A stretch of DNA of 64,000 bases, taken from NCBI GenBank assembly GCA_030248135.1, contig JASANC010002883.1:24521-88520 (forward strand), in the 5' to 3' direction. Of the stretch, positions 24,920 to 39,100 are shown one piece after another (the first letter of the stretch is position 1; every line of letters begins with the position of its first letter). Under the pieces are notes generated by a model, which was not told where the DNA came from, ran no database searches, and worked only from the letters and a program-made list of their open reading frames with translations. This DNA is from Theristus sp. LFF4_11 (lineage: Eukaryota; Nematoda; Chromadorea; Monhysterida; Xyalidae). Both the position numbers and the translations under genes were made by a program.

Positions 24920-26248
24920 TCAGCCCTGCGCGCTGACGGTCAGATTGTGCTGGACGTTGTGGACGATGTCGAGCGCCATCTGCTTGTACTCGTCCGCCTT
25001 GCGTGCGTCCTTGTCGACGCCGTCGCCGAGTCTGTACATGCGACTGACGTTGGCACACGCTTGCGCTTCCCCGAGCTCGCACGCGCGCACGCCGTACTCG
25101 AGGGCGCGCTGCATGTCCTCCGCCACGGACGGCACCGCTCGCTCCGTCTCTGCGCTTGCTGCGTCCACTGTCGCTGCACGTTCACTTGCATCGTTCGGCG
25201 CCTTTGCTCGTCGTCGGCGCCGTCGTCTATCGCCGAGATACCAGGTGGACAGAAAGAAACAACAGAGGCCGTGCTGCAGTTGCTCGCAGCAGCGGCGCAT
25301 CGTCGCCATGCCAGCTGCGGGCGACCGCTGGCGATTCTCTGCAAGATTGAAAGTTTTTAAATCAAGGTCCGTTGTGGAAACACAAATGAAACGCGAAACA
25401 CTGAACTCAAAAAAGATCAACGGAAATTATTCGCGTCTCCCTCCATTCAAAAACTTTTAGAAACCACCGAAATTTACGAGTTTGCAGAAAACTCCTTCAT
25501 TCCTTATTGCTACTTTCGGATGGCAAAACACTTGATTTGCTGTGTTAGTGGGTTTCTGTTTTGTTTTTTTCTGGCGAACCGCATCTTTGAACACTTGACA
25601 CTTTCAACACACTAAACAGACACAACTAAGGATGGCAAGATAGTGACGCTTAATCGGCTTAATCATAATCGGCTTACCCTGGCACCAAATGCACAACTAG
25701 CTAGTATTCAAAACGAGACCAACGTTCATCTCCGTAGAATTCCAATTGGCCAGCATACACACAGGAATCGGCGATGCGTCCGTCACAGCCCTTCCTGAAC
25801 GCATCGTAGGCCGCCGTTGTATCTCTGTGAATCGCCTCTGCATCCCCTTCGGCCGCTGAACAGAGAATCAGCAGTAGAAAAAGCAATTTCAATTCAACAG
25901 CAACCATGAAACGCCAACGACGACTCACGAATGCCGTTCATCAAGAATCGACCCAACTTGAAACAGCTGGCCGGAAAGTTGCGCTTGTGGCAGTTGGTGT
26001 GGAACGTGCGGTAGGCGTCGTGGCGCTGCCGTTTGTACGCGTCCAGCCACTCACCGAGGTAGTGGCACGCAGCTGCGTCGTGCTCCTGCACAATGAAAGC
26101 AGTCAGCTAGCCATTTGCAGTGACAGTCGCCGAGTTCAATACAACACCGACGTACACTGTTACAGCCGAACTTGTATTCTACGCCGATTCGCTGCATGTA
26201 CTCATCGGCCTGTTTCGCATCGCTGAAGTCGACGCCTCTCGCACTCAT
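24920..26248 (-). CDS. COA7: Cytochrome c oxidase assembly factor 7 (Sel1-repeat protein)
   Basis: Four exons (26156-26248, 25929-26085, 25724-25855, 24920-25338) join in frame to 266 residues; human COA7 has 231. COA7 is a mitochondrial intermembrane-space protein of Sel1-like helical repeats with paired cysteines, needed for respiratory complex IV assembly. Seen here: the N-terminal VDF, ACHYLGEWLDAYKR and SCFKLGRFLMNG repeats with regularly spaced Cys, and ACELGEAQACANVSRMYRLG followed by DGVDKDARKADEYK, nearly the diagnostic C-terminal COA7 motif. An Arg/Ala-rich insertion after YLGD in the last exon explains the extra length. The exon-1 donor is a consensus gtacgt. Confidence 0.9.
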
Positions 26249-28753
26249 CCTTGGAAATGTGTGACACGAAACTCAACCAATCAAAAACAAGCGCTCAAGT
26301 TCGGAAATACGGGTGACTTCAAATGTGTGTAAACGAACACGAAGAGTACCCGGTTGCTGACAACAAAATTCCGCTATCTTTCATTTAAATTCACTGTTTC
26401 TTCATTTGTATAAAACTTCTTTTATGCAAATCACGTATGAATACACGGGCAGCAAGTAACAAAAAGCCAACCAAACTTGTTCTGTTTCAAATACGAAACG
26501 AATATCAGTTGAAAAAAGTCGAATAATTCACACGGATGTAATTTGGGTCATAACAAATGTTCATTGTTCAATCCCATCCAATCAGCAGCAATCAGCAGGG
26601 CACACAAGCACGGGAACAAGGGAATTGAAGTTCAAAACACTTTCATCATCAAATGTTTTGTGTGTGTGTGGCAAATTGCGGATTCTTAAATTCAGAAAGT
26701 AACAAACAACAACAGTCAATATGCAAGCAGACTTGTTTTCGATTTTCTGTCACTAAAACCAGAGTAAAAACATAATTTTGAAAACGCAAACACCGGATGA
26801 AACGAGCGCCTCTACCCCAGCAAACTACAACGTCAACCGAACGTTTCCAGAGCGAAACTCGAACCCGAAACAGAAGTAGAAAACCGTGACAGTGCCATAA
26901 ATGAAAACAACCGTGGATTTCGAAAAAATCGGACAAACCAATTTTAAAGTACTCTAGAAATATGACAAAGTATCTGAGATAATGGAGATTTTTTTGTTGT
27001 TCGGAAATTTCAAATTGCGGTCAACCGAAACCCGGAACTAACTGCTGGTCTCTAAAAGCAATACAATTTTCAAGTTAACCACGTTTGCATCTGCAACTCA
27101 CCGCAAAAAAAGATAAACCGATTGATAAAACAGGAGAATCATAGTGCACACAAACAACAAAACAAGGCCTTAAATACAACTTTTTCAGAATTAATCAGTT
27201 TTTTAATTTGTCGCAATATACGCTCAGACTTTTTTCTGCAGCTACATAACGACCATTGTTTTCGTGGTTCTCAAAGACGAAGCAAATATAACAACAAGAC
27301 AACAGAAATTGCACAAACTTTAATTCACTAAACTTGAACGCGATTTTGAAATTTGAATTGTGGGACCACATTATTAACTCACAGTCACAACAAAGTTTAT
27401 TGAAATACCGGGCGCTTGGACTTGACTGAAGTACAAGTACAAAACAAACCAATGTTGTGAACGAAACAACAAAAAAACACAAAACGTGCAACTTCATCAC
27501 AAGATCGAAAAATCAAATTCGACATATATTTTCCACAAAAAATCGAGGGTTTTGAATTGAAATGCGGTTGGCACAACAAACAATAAACCATCGTGGTGAA
27601 AAATCGTTATACTATCACTTGTTTTGGTTCTGCGACTGAATGCGTTCGCAGACGTAGAGCTTCATGCGGAAATTCAAAATTGCCCAAGTGAGCCGATCGC
27701 ATTAAAAGGACTCGGGCTACTTCATCTATTTTGAATTCCTGCGTCAAGCAAGATACTGCAATTTTGTCTCGAACGCAAGAAACGAAGAAACACATTGAGT
27801 CGCAAACCTACCAAAATAAAGGATAATAAACATGAAAACTTTTTCTGAAATCCACAAATCGATCCACCCATGTAAGCGACATAACACAGACACAGACACA
27901 AACACACAACAACACATGCGCGCGCGTGGCATGCAGAAACAACAAACATCACTGTGAACATCACAAACAAACAGTAAACTTTCTAAACGTGGTTGGAAAT
28001 GACATGATTCCAGTGTAACACCAGCGATTTTTTGTATTTTGACTCAAGGTTCAGTGAATAAGCAAAACCAAACAAATATCGGTTAATTATATCAAATGGT
28101 TATTTGAAAATGGCACAGTCAAACACAGGTACTTGTAGTTTGACTGCACATTAATTATTGAGCTAACGACAACAAGAAGTCCATGCACAAAGATTAAATA
28201 AATACCAAATTTATTAAGTTGCACAATCATTTCGACGTCGTCAGGCAAAAGGGCAATTTCCAAAACTGGACATTACGAGTTTGCAGAATGAACTGAAGTT
28301 TGCATTAAAAAACCCGCCAGACAAATCTTCAAAAATAAATAATGTCACAAAACGTTCGATAAAATGAATTAAAAAATACAAAACTGATGTGACATTGAGT
28401 TCACCTTGATTAATTTTGTACTTCGGAAACATGTTGGGCAAATCATGACATCTGTTTTCATTGTATTTTTTAAACTTTGTGAGACAACAAGTGTGTTATG
28501 GCGGGATCGGTTGAAATTCAGACCGGAATCTTGAAATAGATGACCAAAAACTGCTCAACATTACTTAAACCATCAAAAATGACATATGCGTTTGCCTTTT
28601 TTGCAAGACGGCATCGATTAATGATCCGGTGTTGGAAAAAAAGAAACAAAATACAATAAAAATTGAAAAGAAAACAACATCAATAACCAGATTTTTAAGC
28701 CGACCACAAAATCTGGAGAAAAACAAACACAATAAACCAAAAACGGCCGTATT
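26249..28753. other. Intergenic region between COA7 and RAD23
   Basis: AT-rich, with a family-2 MITE at ~27.6-27.8 kb. I see no exon-like segments. Confidence 0.5.
27606..27832. repeat. MITE family 2 copy
   Basis: TTTTGGTTCTGCGACTGAAT on the left is mirrored by ATTGAGTCGCAAACC and CCAAAATAAAGGATAATAA. The interior TTGCCCAAGTGA and GACTCGGGCTACTT is shared with other family-2 copies. Confidence 0.75.
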
Positions 28754-30266
28754 TTATTGTGGAGGTTGTTGCTGCTGTTGCATTGCTGCCTCTAATTCTT
28801 CCTGAAAAAGTGTTTGGTGGTCCAAATTCAGTTAACAGCGGTGAACATTGTTACTGATTCTGTACTTGTCGATTGATTGACCACACGAGTGAAGGTAAGA
28901 ACAGAAATGTTTACTTGAAACTTCAGCTTTTACCGCAAATGCCAGTCAGCACTACTCACACAAAAGTGTTTGTTAATAAAAATTGTCTGCAAAATGTGAA
29001 ATTTTTCGTTTTATAAAACGTGACTAATCTGCTTTGTTTGCCAGCAACGCCGAGCTAGTATGCTTACTTGATATTCGTCCATCCTGCCAAGAATATAGTT
29101 CACCGCGAACTCTTCATTTTTGTCGCACGCAAGGAAACCCTCCAAGCATAGGCCCTCCGGAAAGCCCATGGACTTTAGCTGAAACGCCAGGTAATAATTA
29201 TGACAATAAAAAACAGAACAACAATAAAGAAAGACATCGTATACATAACAATTTTAACCAGTGCAACAATAACTTTTGTGCAAGTCCTACAAGAATGGCA
29301 AATTTTTGGCCAGTATATTTGCACTGGTTATGAGAACGAATGATTTTTTCCAAATCGTGCAGTTTCTTACGCAAGCCTATCACAAGTGTTAGCAGCAGCC
29401 AATCAGCTGGCTGCCAATGCAGAAAGAATGTGCCGTTTGAACGGAACACCCAATGAACTGACTCTCTCAATGGCCTCTCGGTCGGTCGGCGTCAACGACA
29501 CAACCTGCGGTCCCTGGAACAAGCCACCACCACCGGCGCCCTGTTGCTCCGCCCCCTGCTGTGCACCAGGCTCCGCCTCGCCCTCGTCGCCCTCCTCCTC
29601 CCGCGGCTCATTCAACAGATCGACGAATGCTTGCTGATTCGTTTGTACTATCTAAAAAACTATGAGAGAGAAACTGTCAAAATAAACGCAGCATTCAGGC
29701 GAAAACAGAAAGCGGTGTGTGTGGCGCAAATCAAAGCAAAGCACACACAACGAACCTGCAGTAGTTCCGGGTTTGATTGCGCCATCGATTGGAGCACTGC
29801 AGCGAGCAGGTCCGGATTCGAGCGCACCATACGCCGGATTTGTTCGAACTGCGGATTCTCGCGTAGAAACGCCAACGGGTTCGCGCCGCCCTGCTCTTGT
29901 TGCTGCTGTTGTTGTTGGCCACCTGAAATGACAACAAAAACTGTGCCAGTTCACACAGCAAATACAACCACGCTGATCAAATCCCAGTCTGAACACAGTG
30001 CACTCTGTTGACTGTGTGTTGCACACAGTAAGCCTGTCACTTTTCTGTCGAATACAGAGCATGCGAAACTAAAGAGCAAAGAGCGAATTTATCCGGTTTG
30101 GTTGAAATCAAACAGCCCAAATTTTCGGCTAAAAGATTTTCTTGAAACACCGATATCTCGTTCTTACCTTTTTCGCGAGCGCTCTGAAAACTGTGAAAAA
30201 AGTGACAGGCGTAAAGTAACATAGTGAAGTTCACCTTGTTGCGCAGCACCGGTAGCAGGTGTGGCC

Positions 30267-30306
<40 letters not shown>

Positions 30307-32101
30307 GCCCTCTGGCGCTGCTTGGTGCGACTGCAGCCGCTTGCTGCATCAGCTCAGGTGGTATACCCTGCAAAATAAAGCACATCAACAATCCATCGGC
30401 ATTGCTCTCATTCCTAAAAAACTACGAATGTCTCTGCGATTTGTTTCACATAGCGGCGTTTATGCTGTGTGACCGAAATTTGGAACGCCGATTTGCTTTA
30501 TAGCGCTGGTTGGGCTTAATCAGTGAACCAGCTGGCTGGTTTGAAACCTGTTTCCTTGCGCATTTGCCTGACGCTTAGAAGCACAGAATAAAACGGAACA
30601 GAACATAAAAGTAGCGACTCAATGGCCAGTGACTCACATTGATCAAATAGTCGACTGCTCTGTCCGGATTATAGAATGCGGCGCGCAACGCTGCTTGCAC
30701 TTGCTCGCGGCCGTAGCCCATCTGCATGATGTTGGTGACCATTTGCTCAAGCTCTGCGTTGCTAACAAGACCACCCGCTTCGTTAAATTGCTGCTGCGCC
30801 TGAAAACAAAATGCAAACAAACATTCGCGTTGTACGCGAACACGGTAAATCACAGGCAATTCGCGCCCTCATGAATTGAAATTACCGATTAGTTCGACCG
30901 GTTCGATGCAGCCAATCAGCTTGCGCCAGAGCAAGTACTGCGAGCCGGCACAAATTGAACATGATATGCAGTTCAACAGCAGTGAAACACACAGGAAAAA
31001 GAACGTTACATTGTACAGAAAAATGATTTACACCTAAATGCTGAACGGGCAATTTCAGGATTTACTCATGACAACCCCACAAACGCAACGAGCAACGCTC
31101 AGTAGAGCTCACCAACCGATATTACTTACTATTGTTTGACAAACAGACTGCCGCACACAAGTCAACCGAAACACAAATCCATGTGTTTTACGAGAGTTTT
31201 TTCTGAATTTATTTCAACTCAACGCGCTCGAACGCGGTAACGACTAAAAGCAGTCACAAAATTTCCTAATAATACGCAATGACGACGGGCACAGAAGATA
31301 AAAGACTAACATTGGGCAAGATACAAACGAACTAACTGTATTTAAAACTCACTTGCGCTGGCTCCGCAGCTGACGGCGGCGCTGCAGCAGCAGGGGCAGG
31401 GGCAGGGGCAGGGGCAGGGGTGGACGCCTGGGCGCTTTGTGCCGCCGTGGCCGTTTCCTTGGTGTCAGTGGGCGCTTTTGCTGCATCGTCGGTGGGCACT
31501 GCAGCCGCCGTCTCAGTGGAAGGCGTCGATGTTGCGGGCGCAGGCGGCGTCGTCGTCGTTGAATTGTTGATCGCAGCAGAACCCGATGCGGCCACCGGCG
31601 CTTCCTCTTTCTTTTTTGGCTGAAATTTTTGGTTTTGCGTTGAAGAATTAAAAAATGTGAGTTTTTCATGGGAGAGTACAAAAAACATAAATATTCTTTG
31701 GCTCGGACACGATTGGTGTAAATAGATCGATGGATCACCGCACGAAAAAAATCAAAAGTGTGCAAAGGAAGGAAATCACCGACCGCTGAGACCATGACGA
31801 CCACGAATTTGCTGTCATCGATTTTCGCATCCGACACGGTCAAGTCGTCCGACAGAACTTTGCCGCCGCAAATCAGCCGCTGGTTACAGGCCGCAAACTT
31901 GTCGGCGCCTTTCTGCTTCTCGATTTTGTCTTTCAAAACTTTCACCTGAACACGAAACAAGAAAAAATTAACATTTGTGATGTTCGTATGAGGGCGGTCC
32001 AAAACTGTGAAAACAACAACAAAACACTACCAAACCGTGTCGGTCGGCTCCGCCTCGAGCTGAAACGACTGCTGATCCAGTGTTTTGAATAAAATCTGCA
32101 T
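28754..32101 (-). CDS. RAD23: UV excision repair protein RAD23 homologue (proteasome shuttle)
   Basis: Nine exons give 434 residues in perfect phase: 32036-32101, 31784-31945, 31353-31619, 30638-30799, 30235-30367, 29756-29922, 29463-29651, 29068-29178, 28754-28801. RAD23 binds the proteasome through its ubiquitin-like domain and polyubiquitin through two UBA domains, and it stabilises XPC in nucleotide-excision repair. Domains in order: UBL (residues ~1-76, [26 protein letters not shown]); Ala/Pro/Thr-rich linker; UBA1 ([29 protein letters not shown]); a Gln run; XPC-binding STI1-like domain ([20 protein letters not shown]); acidic linker; UBA2 ([20 protein letters not shown]). The last exon encodes only 15 residues, rich in Gln. 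The stop TAA lies inside an AATAAA hexamer. Confidence 0.96.
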
Positions 32102-32810
32102 TGTATCGACTGGATGGCCGTTCTATTTTTTTCACGTTTTGGTGGTCAACAAACACTGCACGTTGCAGTGTTTCGGGGTGGACGGCTGAGGCTGAAGTGA
32201 CCAGCAAAATCCGGAAGCTTGTTCCTCTTTTGAGGTCTTTTCGTTGTCTTTATTCTTTGAATTTCGGCACAATTTGCAGAGAAGTCGGTGGCGCGATAAT
32301 TGTTAAAGTTATCAAATGAATTTCAATCGAATTCCGATTTTTATCGAATATCGATTTGTAACGCACAGATGCGACGGCTCTCAATCTAGAAAGAAAACAA
32401 TAAGGTCCAGAAATCTGGAATTCCAGGACGTGCCATCGGAAACGGACGACGAAGATGACAATGACAATGCACAAACCCAATCCAATCCAACCAAATTCAA
32501 AAAAAAATTTAGGTTTGTCTTTTCCTTGTCCAAACTTACTGTGATTCACCCACCACCACACACGTTAATGTTGCTTTGCTGTCGTCACCAATGGCAGCGC
32601 CAAAGTCAAAGTCATCTCCATTATCGAATCATGACCCACACCCACGACCCAGCCAGCCAACCAACATACAACCAACCGACCGAGTCACGGGGAACCGACT
32701 GTTGAAAAATAAAGTATGGGTTTTTGCACGAAACCCTAATCCTCACCGCACAAAAAGTACACATTACCGCGATTTTCCTTTTTATTTTTTAATACGATAC
32801 GACTAAAGTG

Positions 32811-32902
32811 CATTCATGAAACAGTATTTAGTGACCCGTAGCCGTGTTTATTAAAAACGTAGCTACTCGGTCAGTAAATACTGCTTCACGAATGCCGCTT
32901 AA
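32811..32902. repeat. MITE family 3 copy
   Basis: A palindrome: GCATTCATGAAACAGTATTT and GTGACCCGTAGCCGTG are mirrored by ACGTAGCTACTCGGTC, AGTAAATACTG and CGAATGCCGCTT. Confidence 0.8.
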
Positions 32903-33135
32903 TGTTCATTTAATGCGCAACAATACATGCAGTTCAAATCAACAACAATCAACAATCAACAGCAACAAAAAAATGTCAACGGAAACAACCCTAACATTGA
33001 CTGATTTTCAACAAATATTCAAACATGTTCCGCTTCGTATGTCAGCTGATTGGCTGTATACAGAACTTCAGTGACGACTGTGGGTGGGGTGATCTGAAAA
33101 TATCTCTTCCAAGAACGACACGAACGCGCGGTGCA

Positions 33136-36100
33136 TCATGCAACCATGGTGATCGCCAACGCCTGTTTCTTCTTTTTCCGTTTCTTCTCCACCAGATCTT
33201 TCGCTTCCATGAACAACTGCACGTCAGTGCGCTCCTCGATCTCCCACTGCAGCAGACGCAATGCGGCCAGATTATGACCGACAATGTCCTGCAAAATATG
33301 CTGCCATTCTGCTCACAATACGCAGTGCAGTGCACTTTTTTCTTCGTTTCTAACGCCGACTTCATTTTAATCAAATTATGGTAACACAGACAGACACGAA
33401 CAAATTTGAAGGCTCGGATGCTGTGTATTTTCAAAAGCGGCATTGTTACTGGGCAATTGGTATTAAAAAAGTGCAAGTGCAGGTATAATATCACAATGCA
33501 AGTGACGCGTAGCTGTGTTAAGTGTTAAAACATAGCCACGCGCTCACTGACTGTTGGAACTTATGCTCGCTTGTGAACTTTTGGACCGACAGCTTACTCG
33601 ATTGCGATTAATGCGAGACGGTAGCACTTCGCGCATGCGCTCTAACAACGGCTGTGTCTGTGGATTGTTGATCAGCTGGTGATAGGAGACTCTGGAAAAT
33701 GGCACAGACATACAACAAATGGCAAGAAAACAGAATGGAAACGCATCAGAAGTTGACACAAAAAGTATCTTGGATGAATAACGCAAAAAAGGTCCCTTTG
33801 AATAACAAAAAAGACAATTTCGAATAAAACCAAAATGTTAACTTTGAATAACAGAAAAGGGTAGCGCGCACTTGCACAGGAACAATATGGCGCGATGCGA
33901 CAACTCGACGAGATGGCCATGCTGCACGCAGGTGGTCAGCGAGCGCAGCACGTCCGGCACGAACGCAGCCGGCAGCATCAGCAGACAGCGCTCCACATCG
34001 CTGGCACAATTTCATACAGCATAAAAACTATATTATCTTTTCTTTAAGACCTGCGACTCAATACGGCTGTAGACGTGAAAGGAAGCTAGTTTCAAATCTT
34101 TATGTGGTAATTCAGAATAGAAGTGACCCGGCCTTATTAAGGGGTCTCGGAACACTTTACCAATTTTGAATTCCCGCGTAATGCATGAGACTGCTTAGTG
34201 CTTACCTATGCGCGCATTGAGTCCCGGGACCAAAATGAAAGATCATACTCGTCTCCGCTTCCAAAATTCTCCGACCAGCCAGAAGAAACAATTGAAAAAA
34301 GGCAACAAGCAAACGCAACGCACGACGGGCGCGCACGGCGTAGCACGTCAGCGATGAAATGGTCGAGGTCGTGCACGTGCAGCGCTGTCAGCAACGGGTG
34401 GCGCGTGTGCTGAAGAAACGCGCAATCGGCAACGCAAAACTGGTTGATATGCTGCCGAAAACAGCAGGCTGCCTCGGACGGGCTAGCTGATGGCTTTGCG
34501 ACCACGTGATGCATGCGCACTCGGCTGAGGCATTGCCAATCTGTCCAACACTGACAACATGCATCACGTGCTCACCGACCAATCAGCTGATTGCATATCA
34601 TATAAAAATAGACCGTATTGTCGGCACGCACTGTTGAACGTTATTGTTGTGGACTGTATAAAGTTGAACCACAACGCACCGAAGTGTCAGTCAACTCAAG
34701 AAAACTCACGTCAGTGTCATTCGTGGCCGCAGCGAAACGTTCGGCACGTACGATCTCCACTGCTTCGATCAGCGTTTCCACCTGGAATCATCTTCGTTCA
34801 CCCATAATATTTTCTGCTCTGTCAACGTTACCAAAATAGAAAATTTTAGTGCTATTTAAAAAAATACCGAACCGATTTCAAACTTGACACGTTACGTTTG
34901 GCTGCCAAGCCGATCTCACTAGATGCGAGTTGACCGGGTATCTGAAAAATAGGATGACAATTTTAGTAGACTGGTGTACAGCTGACATCCCATTACGAAA
35001 TGTCAAAGTTGACCAGTTGTATTTGAATAAAATACGCCCATACAAAGTTTGGCCAGCCAATCAGCACGCATGACATGACAAACATGTCGTCTGTTAGCTG
35101 CAGTGCACCGAGCCAGACTGTTCGTGTTCTCTTGAGGTCGAGGGGTCGAACAAACATCGCTCCCGGGAGGGCTGGCTTGCGCGAAATTGCAGCGCAACAG
35201 CTTTCCGCAATGGCGCCAATTCCGCAATCTTTCAATTCAAGACCTGAACCAACAACAACAAGCACGACAACATGCTAAATTCGGTGACGTTTTTCGCCAG
35301 CACCACACCGACCACATCAAGGCCGTCAGCAGCCGCTTGCTCGTAGTTGCTCTCGCGTTGCAGTTGCCTCTGCTCTTGCAGTATCAACACTTCGTCCGAC
35401 ATCTGCCACAGGCGCACGGTGTGGTCGTGCGACACCGAGAGCACACGACGCCCGTTGCCGCTGACCGACAGGCACCAGATCGCAGCCGTGTGCTCCTGCA
35501 GCCATACAAGCGTGATTTCATTTCTTTCACCTCTCTTATGCGTCTGATGCTGGCCAGGCCAAAATACAGAAAACCCTAATGCAATTTGGTTGATTTGAAG
35601 CTGGCAACAAAACGCGCGAAACACCAGCAAACCGAGTGGCTGCGTTTGAGCTGACAACCAACCGGTTGATTGGTTAACCATGAAAAATATTCAAAATTGA
35701 AAAAAAAACCTAAAATAACCAACCGACCAACCAGCCAACCTGCTGACCTGGAGAAGCAGCCAGTCAAGAACTTCCTGTTTTCACAAGTTTCTTTCGTTCA
35801 CTAAGACCGACCAACCGTGAACGTGCTGATCAGCTGGAACGACTGTGCGTCCCACTGTTTTATTCGTCCATCCTTGCCGGCCGAAAAGAACAACTTCGAT
35901 TTCGGTAGAAACTTCACACAGGTGACACTGAAGATTGAAAAGGGAACGGCCCCGCCTGTTTCGTGTGACTTTGCAAAATGTGTACAGTTTCTACACGGAA
36001 CTCTTGACCGATTCGGACAAGCACGCGGAGTTCACCTGTCATCGTGCGCGAACAACGATTTACGACAGTCGCCGAAGTCGAGGCCCCAGAGTTTCACGTT

Positions 36101-39100
36101 TTTATCGGCCGATCCGGTGACGACGAGCGATTCGTCGAACGACACGTCGCAGCAGAGCACCGGTAGGGAGTGACCGTGCAGAGTTAGAAACGTCTGCAAA
36201 ACGTTCAACAGCGCACAATTATTCGGAAAAAACTGATAAAAAGAAAAACAAATTTTTCCACCACGCACACACAACGTAAGTGCTGTTCAGTCAGCCACCT
36301 CATGTCTTCCCACATACCACCAATTAGCGTTTGCGAGTGATTTCACCAGTGCAACTGAATGCGTAATGCAACCAAAGCAAAGCCACCTTGAATGAGTCAG
36401 CGAAGAACACCATTGCGTTGCTGTTCAAGAGTCCAGCAACAATGTAACGTCCATTCTGTGTCCAGCTGGCGCACAACGCATCGTCAGGCAACTCCACTTG
36501 GCGACGCAGCGTCAGTGTCACTTGTTTCCTGAACATCAAATGTGCCCACAGAAAGCTGATTGGCTGTGATGAAATCGGACGAATTGAATGGTGATTTGAC
36601 TTCAACAACATTGCACAGCCAGTAATCAGTTGCTCAAAGCGTTCGTGGGGAATGAACGCGGGGATTTAAAAATCAAAGTGAATCAGAATTAATGATGACC
36701 ATCACACTCTATGAAGCGGTCTGCAAAAACAACTCCGATCAACAGACAATACAAATTACCACAGTCACTATGGTGCTGTTGAAAGCACAATCAGCCAAGA
36801 AAAACACTTAAGCGCAAAAGTTTGCCCGTACACCGTTTCGACGGTCTTCAGTTCGAACGCCCACACTTTCAGCGTTTTATCAGCGCTCGCCGATAAACAC
36901 AGCGTCTGAAAAAACAACAAGAAAAAAACGTTTTTTACAAACCTAAGCTGCAGAAAAAACAAAGAGAAAAAACCAGCTTCAAAATGCCCTGTGCGCACCG
37001 AGTCTGGACTAGCAACGAGTGACCAGACGGCGCCGCCGTGTGCCTCACCAATTTCTTCGCACGACTCACCGGAGGTGATGTCAAAAATACTGATCGAGCC
37101 AGACTGAAAAAAAAACGGAAGTTGGCTGTAAACAACGGACGTCTGAAATGTCGACAACGCACATTTGAATGCTTTATGACATAAAGTTGAAGTCTAGGCG
37201 AGTTCAAGGGTTCCAAACGTTGCCTCTGTGTTGGTTTTATGTCCACAAATGTAATGCAGCCAACAAGCCAAGCGTGCTGCAGCTTACCACATGTATCTAA
37301 TCTACTATCTAATTTTTTGGTTCTGAATGCGTTTGCAGTCGTTGACATAAAATATTTCATGTTAGAGGCGATAACTCAAAGTTGCCCAAGTGACCCAGTG
37401 TCATGTCTCAGCGACTTGGGGACGTTGAATTGCCGCGTGTGTCGTGAAACATGACATGAAACAGAAGCAAGCACGTCCTATCTATGTGCGCATTGAGCAG
37501 CAGAACCGAAATAAGAGATAATAAGTGACCTTGGTTCCAATCAAGCAATGTCGATCGCCGATGACAAACAAGCATGACACCGCATCACGCACGGGCATCG
37601 TCACAACGCACTGCATCGAGTGACGGTTCCACAACTGTTCATGTGAGGGTTTTTTGCAAAAAATGACATTGGACTGGCAAAGAAAAAAAAACGTTCAGAT
37701 AATGAGAAGTGCTCTGAAACATTCGATTTCATAATGGATCCGTTAAAACGTTCAAACTGAGATATGCAATTTGTGCATACCGGCATTTTAATCTGGCATG
37801 CTGATTGGCCGTATCATTCTGGTTGAACCAATCAGTGAGCCCAATTGAAAAGCAGAGCCAATCGGCTCTTGCCTTCGTGCACATGTTCCAAGGCATACCT
37901 TGGCCGTGTCCTGGCCAGCAGTCAGGAACGCGTACTCATCGTGACTGAACGCGCACGTTCGCACCGGCGTCCGATGGCCGTGGAACGAACACGGCGATTC
38001 CAATGCTTCAAACGCGAATTCGTCCGACTTCAAACGTGTCATCAGCGTGCATTCCACCGAGTTATTGGCCAACACTGAGAACAGCTGGAGAAAACGGATT
38101 GTTTCAAAGTTCTAACTGTTTCGTTACAGTTCCACACTTATACAATCTAATCTCCAATGAAACTTAATACCACTAAAGCCAATCATTCAGTTCGGTTAGA
38201 GCAAAAGCATGCGGCCCCGTTTGATACGCAAATGTGGTGTTACGAGAATGAAACCCAACCGAAACCAACCCGATACTGCGACGTGCGTGACGCATTTGTT
38301 CTGGCGTCGTCCATCGGTGCAAAGTCGACGGCCTTGATTTTATGCGACATCTTTTCACTGGCGACGCGCGAAATTTGCGTCGAAAAATCCGAACGCACCG
38401 TGGACTCGAAATCGACCGGAAGCGCTTGTCCATCAGGTAATCTGTGATTAAGCGACTATGACAACCAGCTGATCAGGTGTACTGCGCAGCCGGTATAACC
38501 AGTATATATCAGTAAACTCTTACTCTAATATCTGATCTCTAAACTCTAAATCCATATCGTTCTCTCTAACCGTTTTTTCGCCGATTTCAGTTTCTTTCGA
38601 ACTCGTTTCTCCGTTTCTTCCGTGGTATACAAGCGAAACGCGTCGTATTGCGTATTGGCGCCCTGAACAATACGGCACGATGGAGAAATAGAAAACTTGC
38701 ACAACACAGAATGATCTTGTCAAGTTTTGAAGAAGTTATGTCTTCCAATATACGATGTTCTTATTTAATTTAATATAATAATCTATTCTATCAGAATTAT
38801 TTTAGTTTTATCGGAGTTCCTACATCTCACGAAATGAAATGAAACAAAATGAAATGAAACGAAATGAATGAAGAATTTACAACAGCTGATGTGCGGAACT
38901 GGTATCAAAGTTGATTGGCAATGGTTATAAAAGGGAAATGCTCATGCGCAACTTTTTCAGGATTCGATCAAATCATCAGTCGCTGTTATTCAAGTTCGGA
39001 ATCTATGCCGATGATCAGTTCATTGCTTTGCAACAAATGATTTTTTATTGATTTGATGTTGAATAAAAAAATGAAAGAGTGTTGAGTTCGTTAAGCTTTA

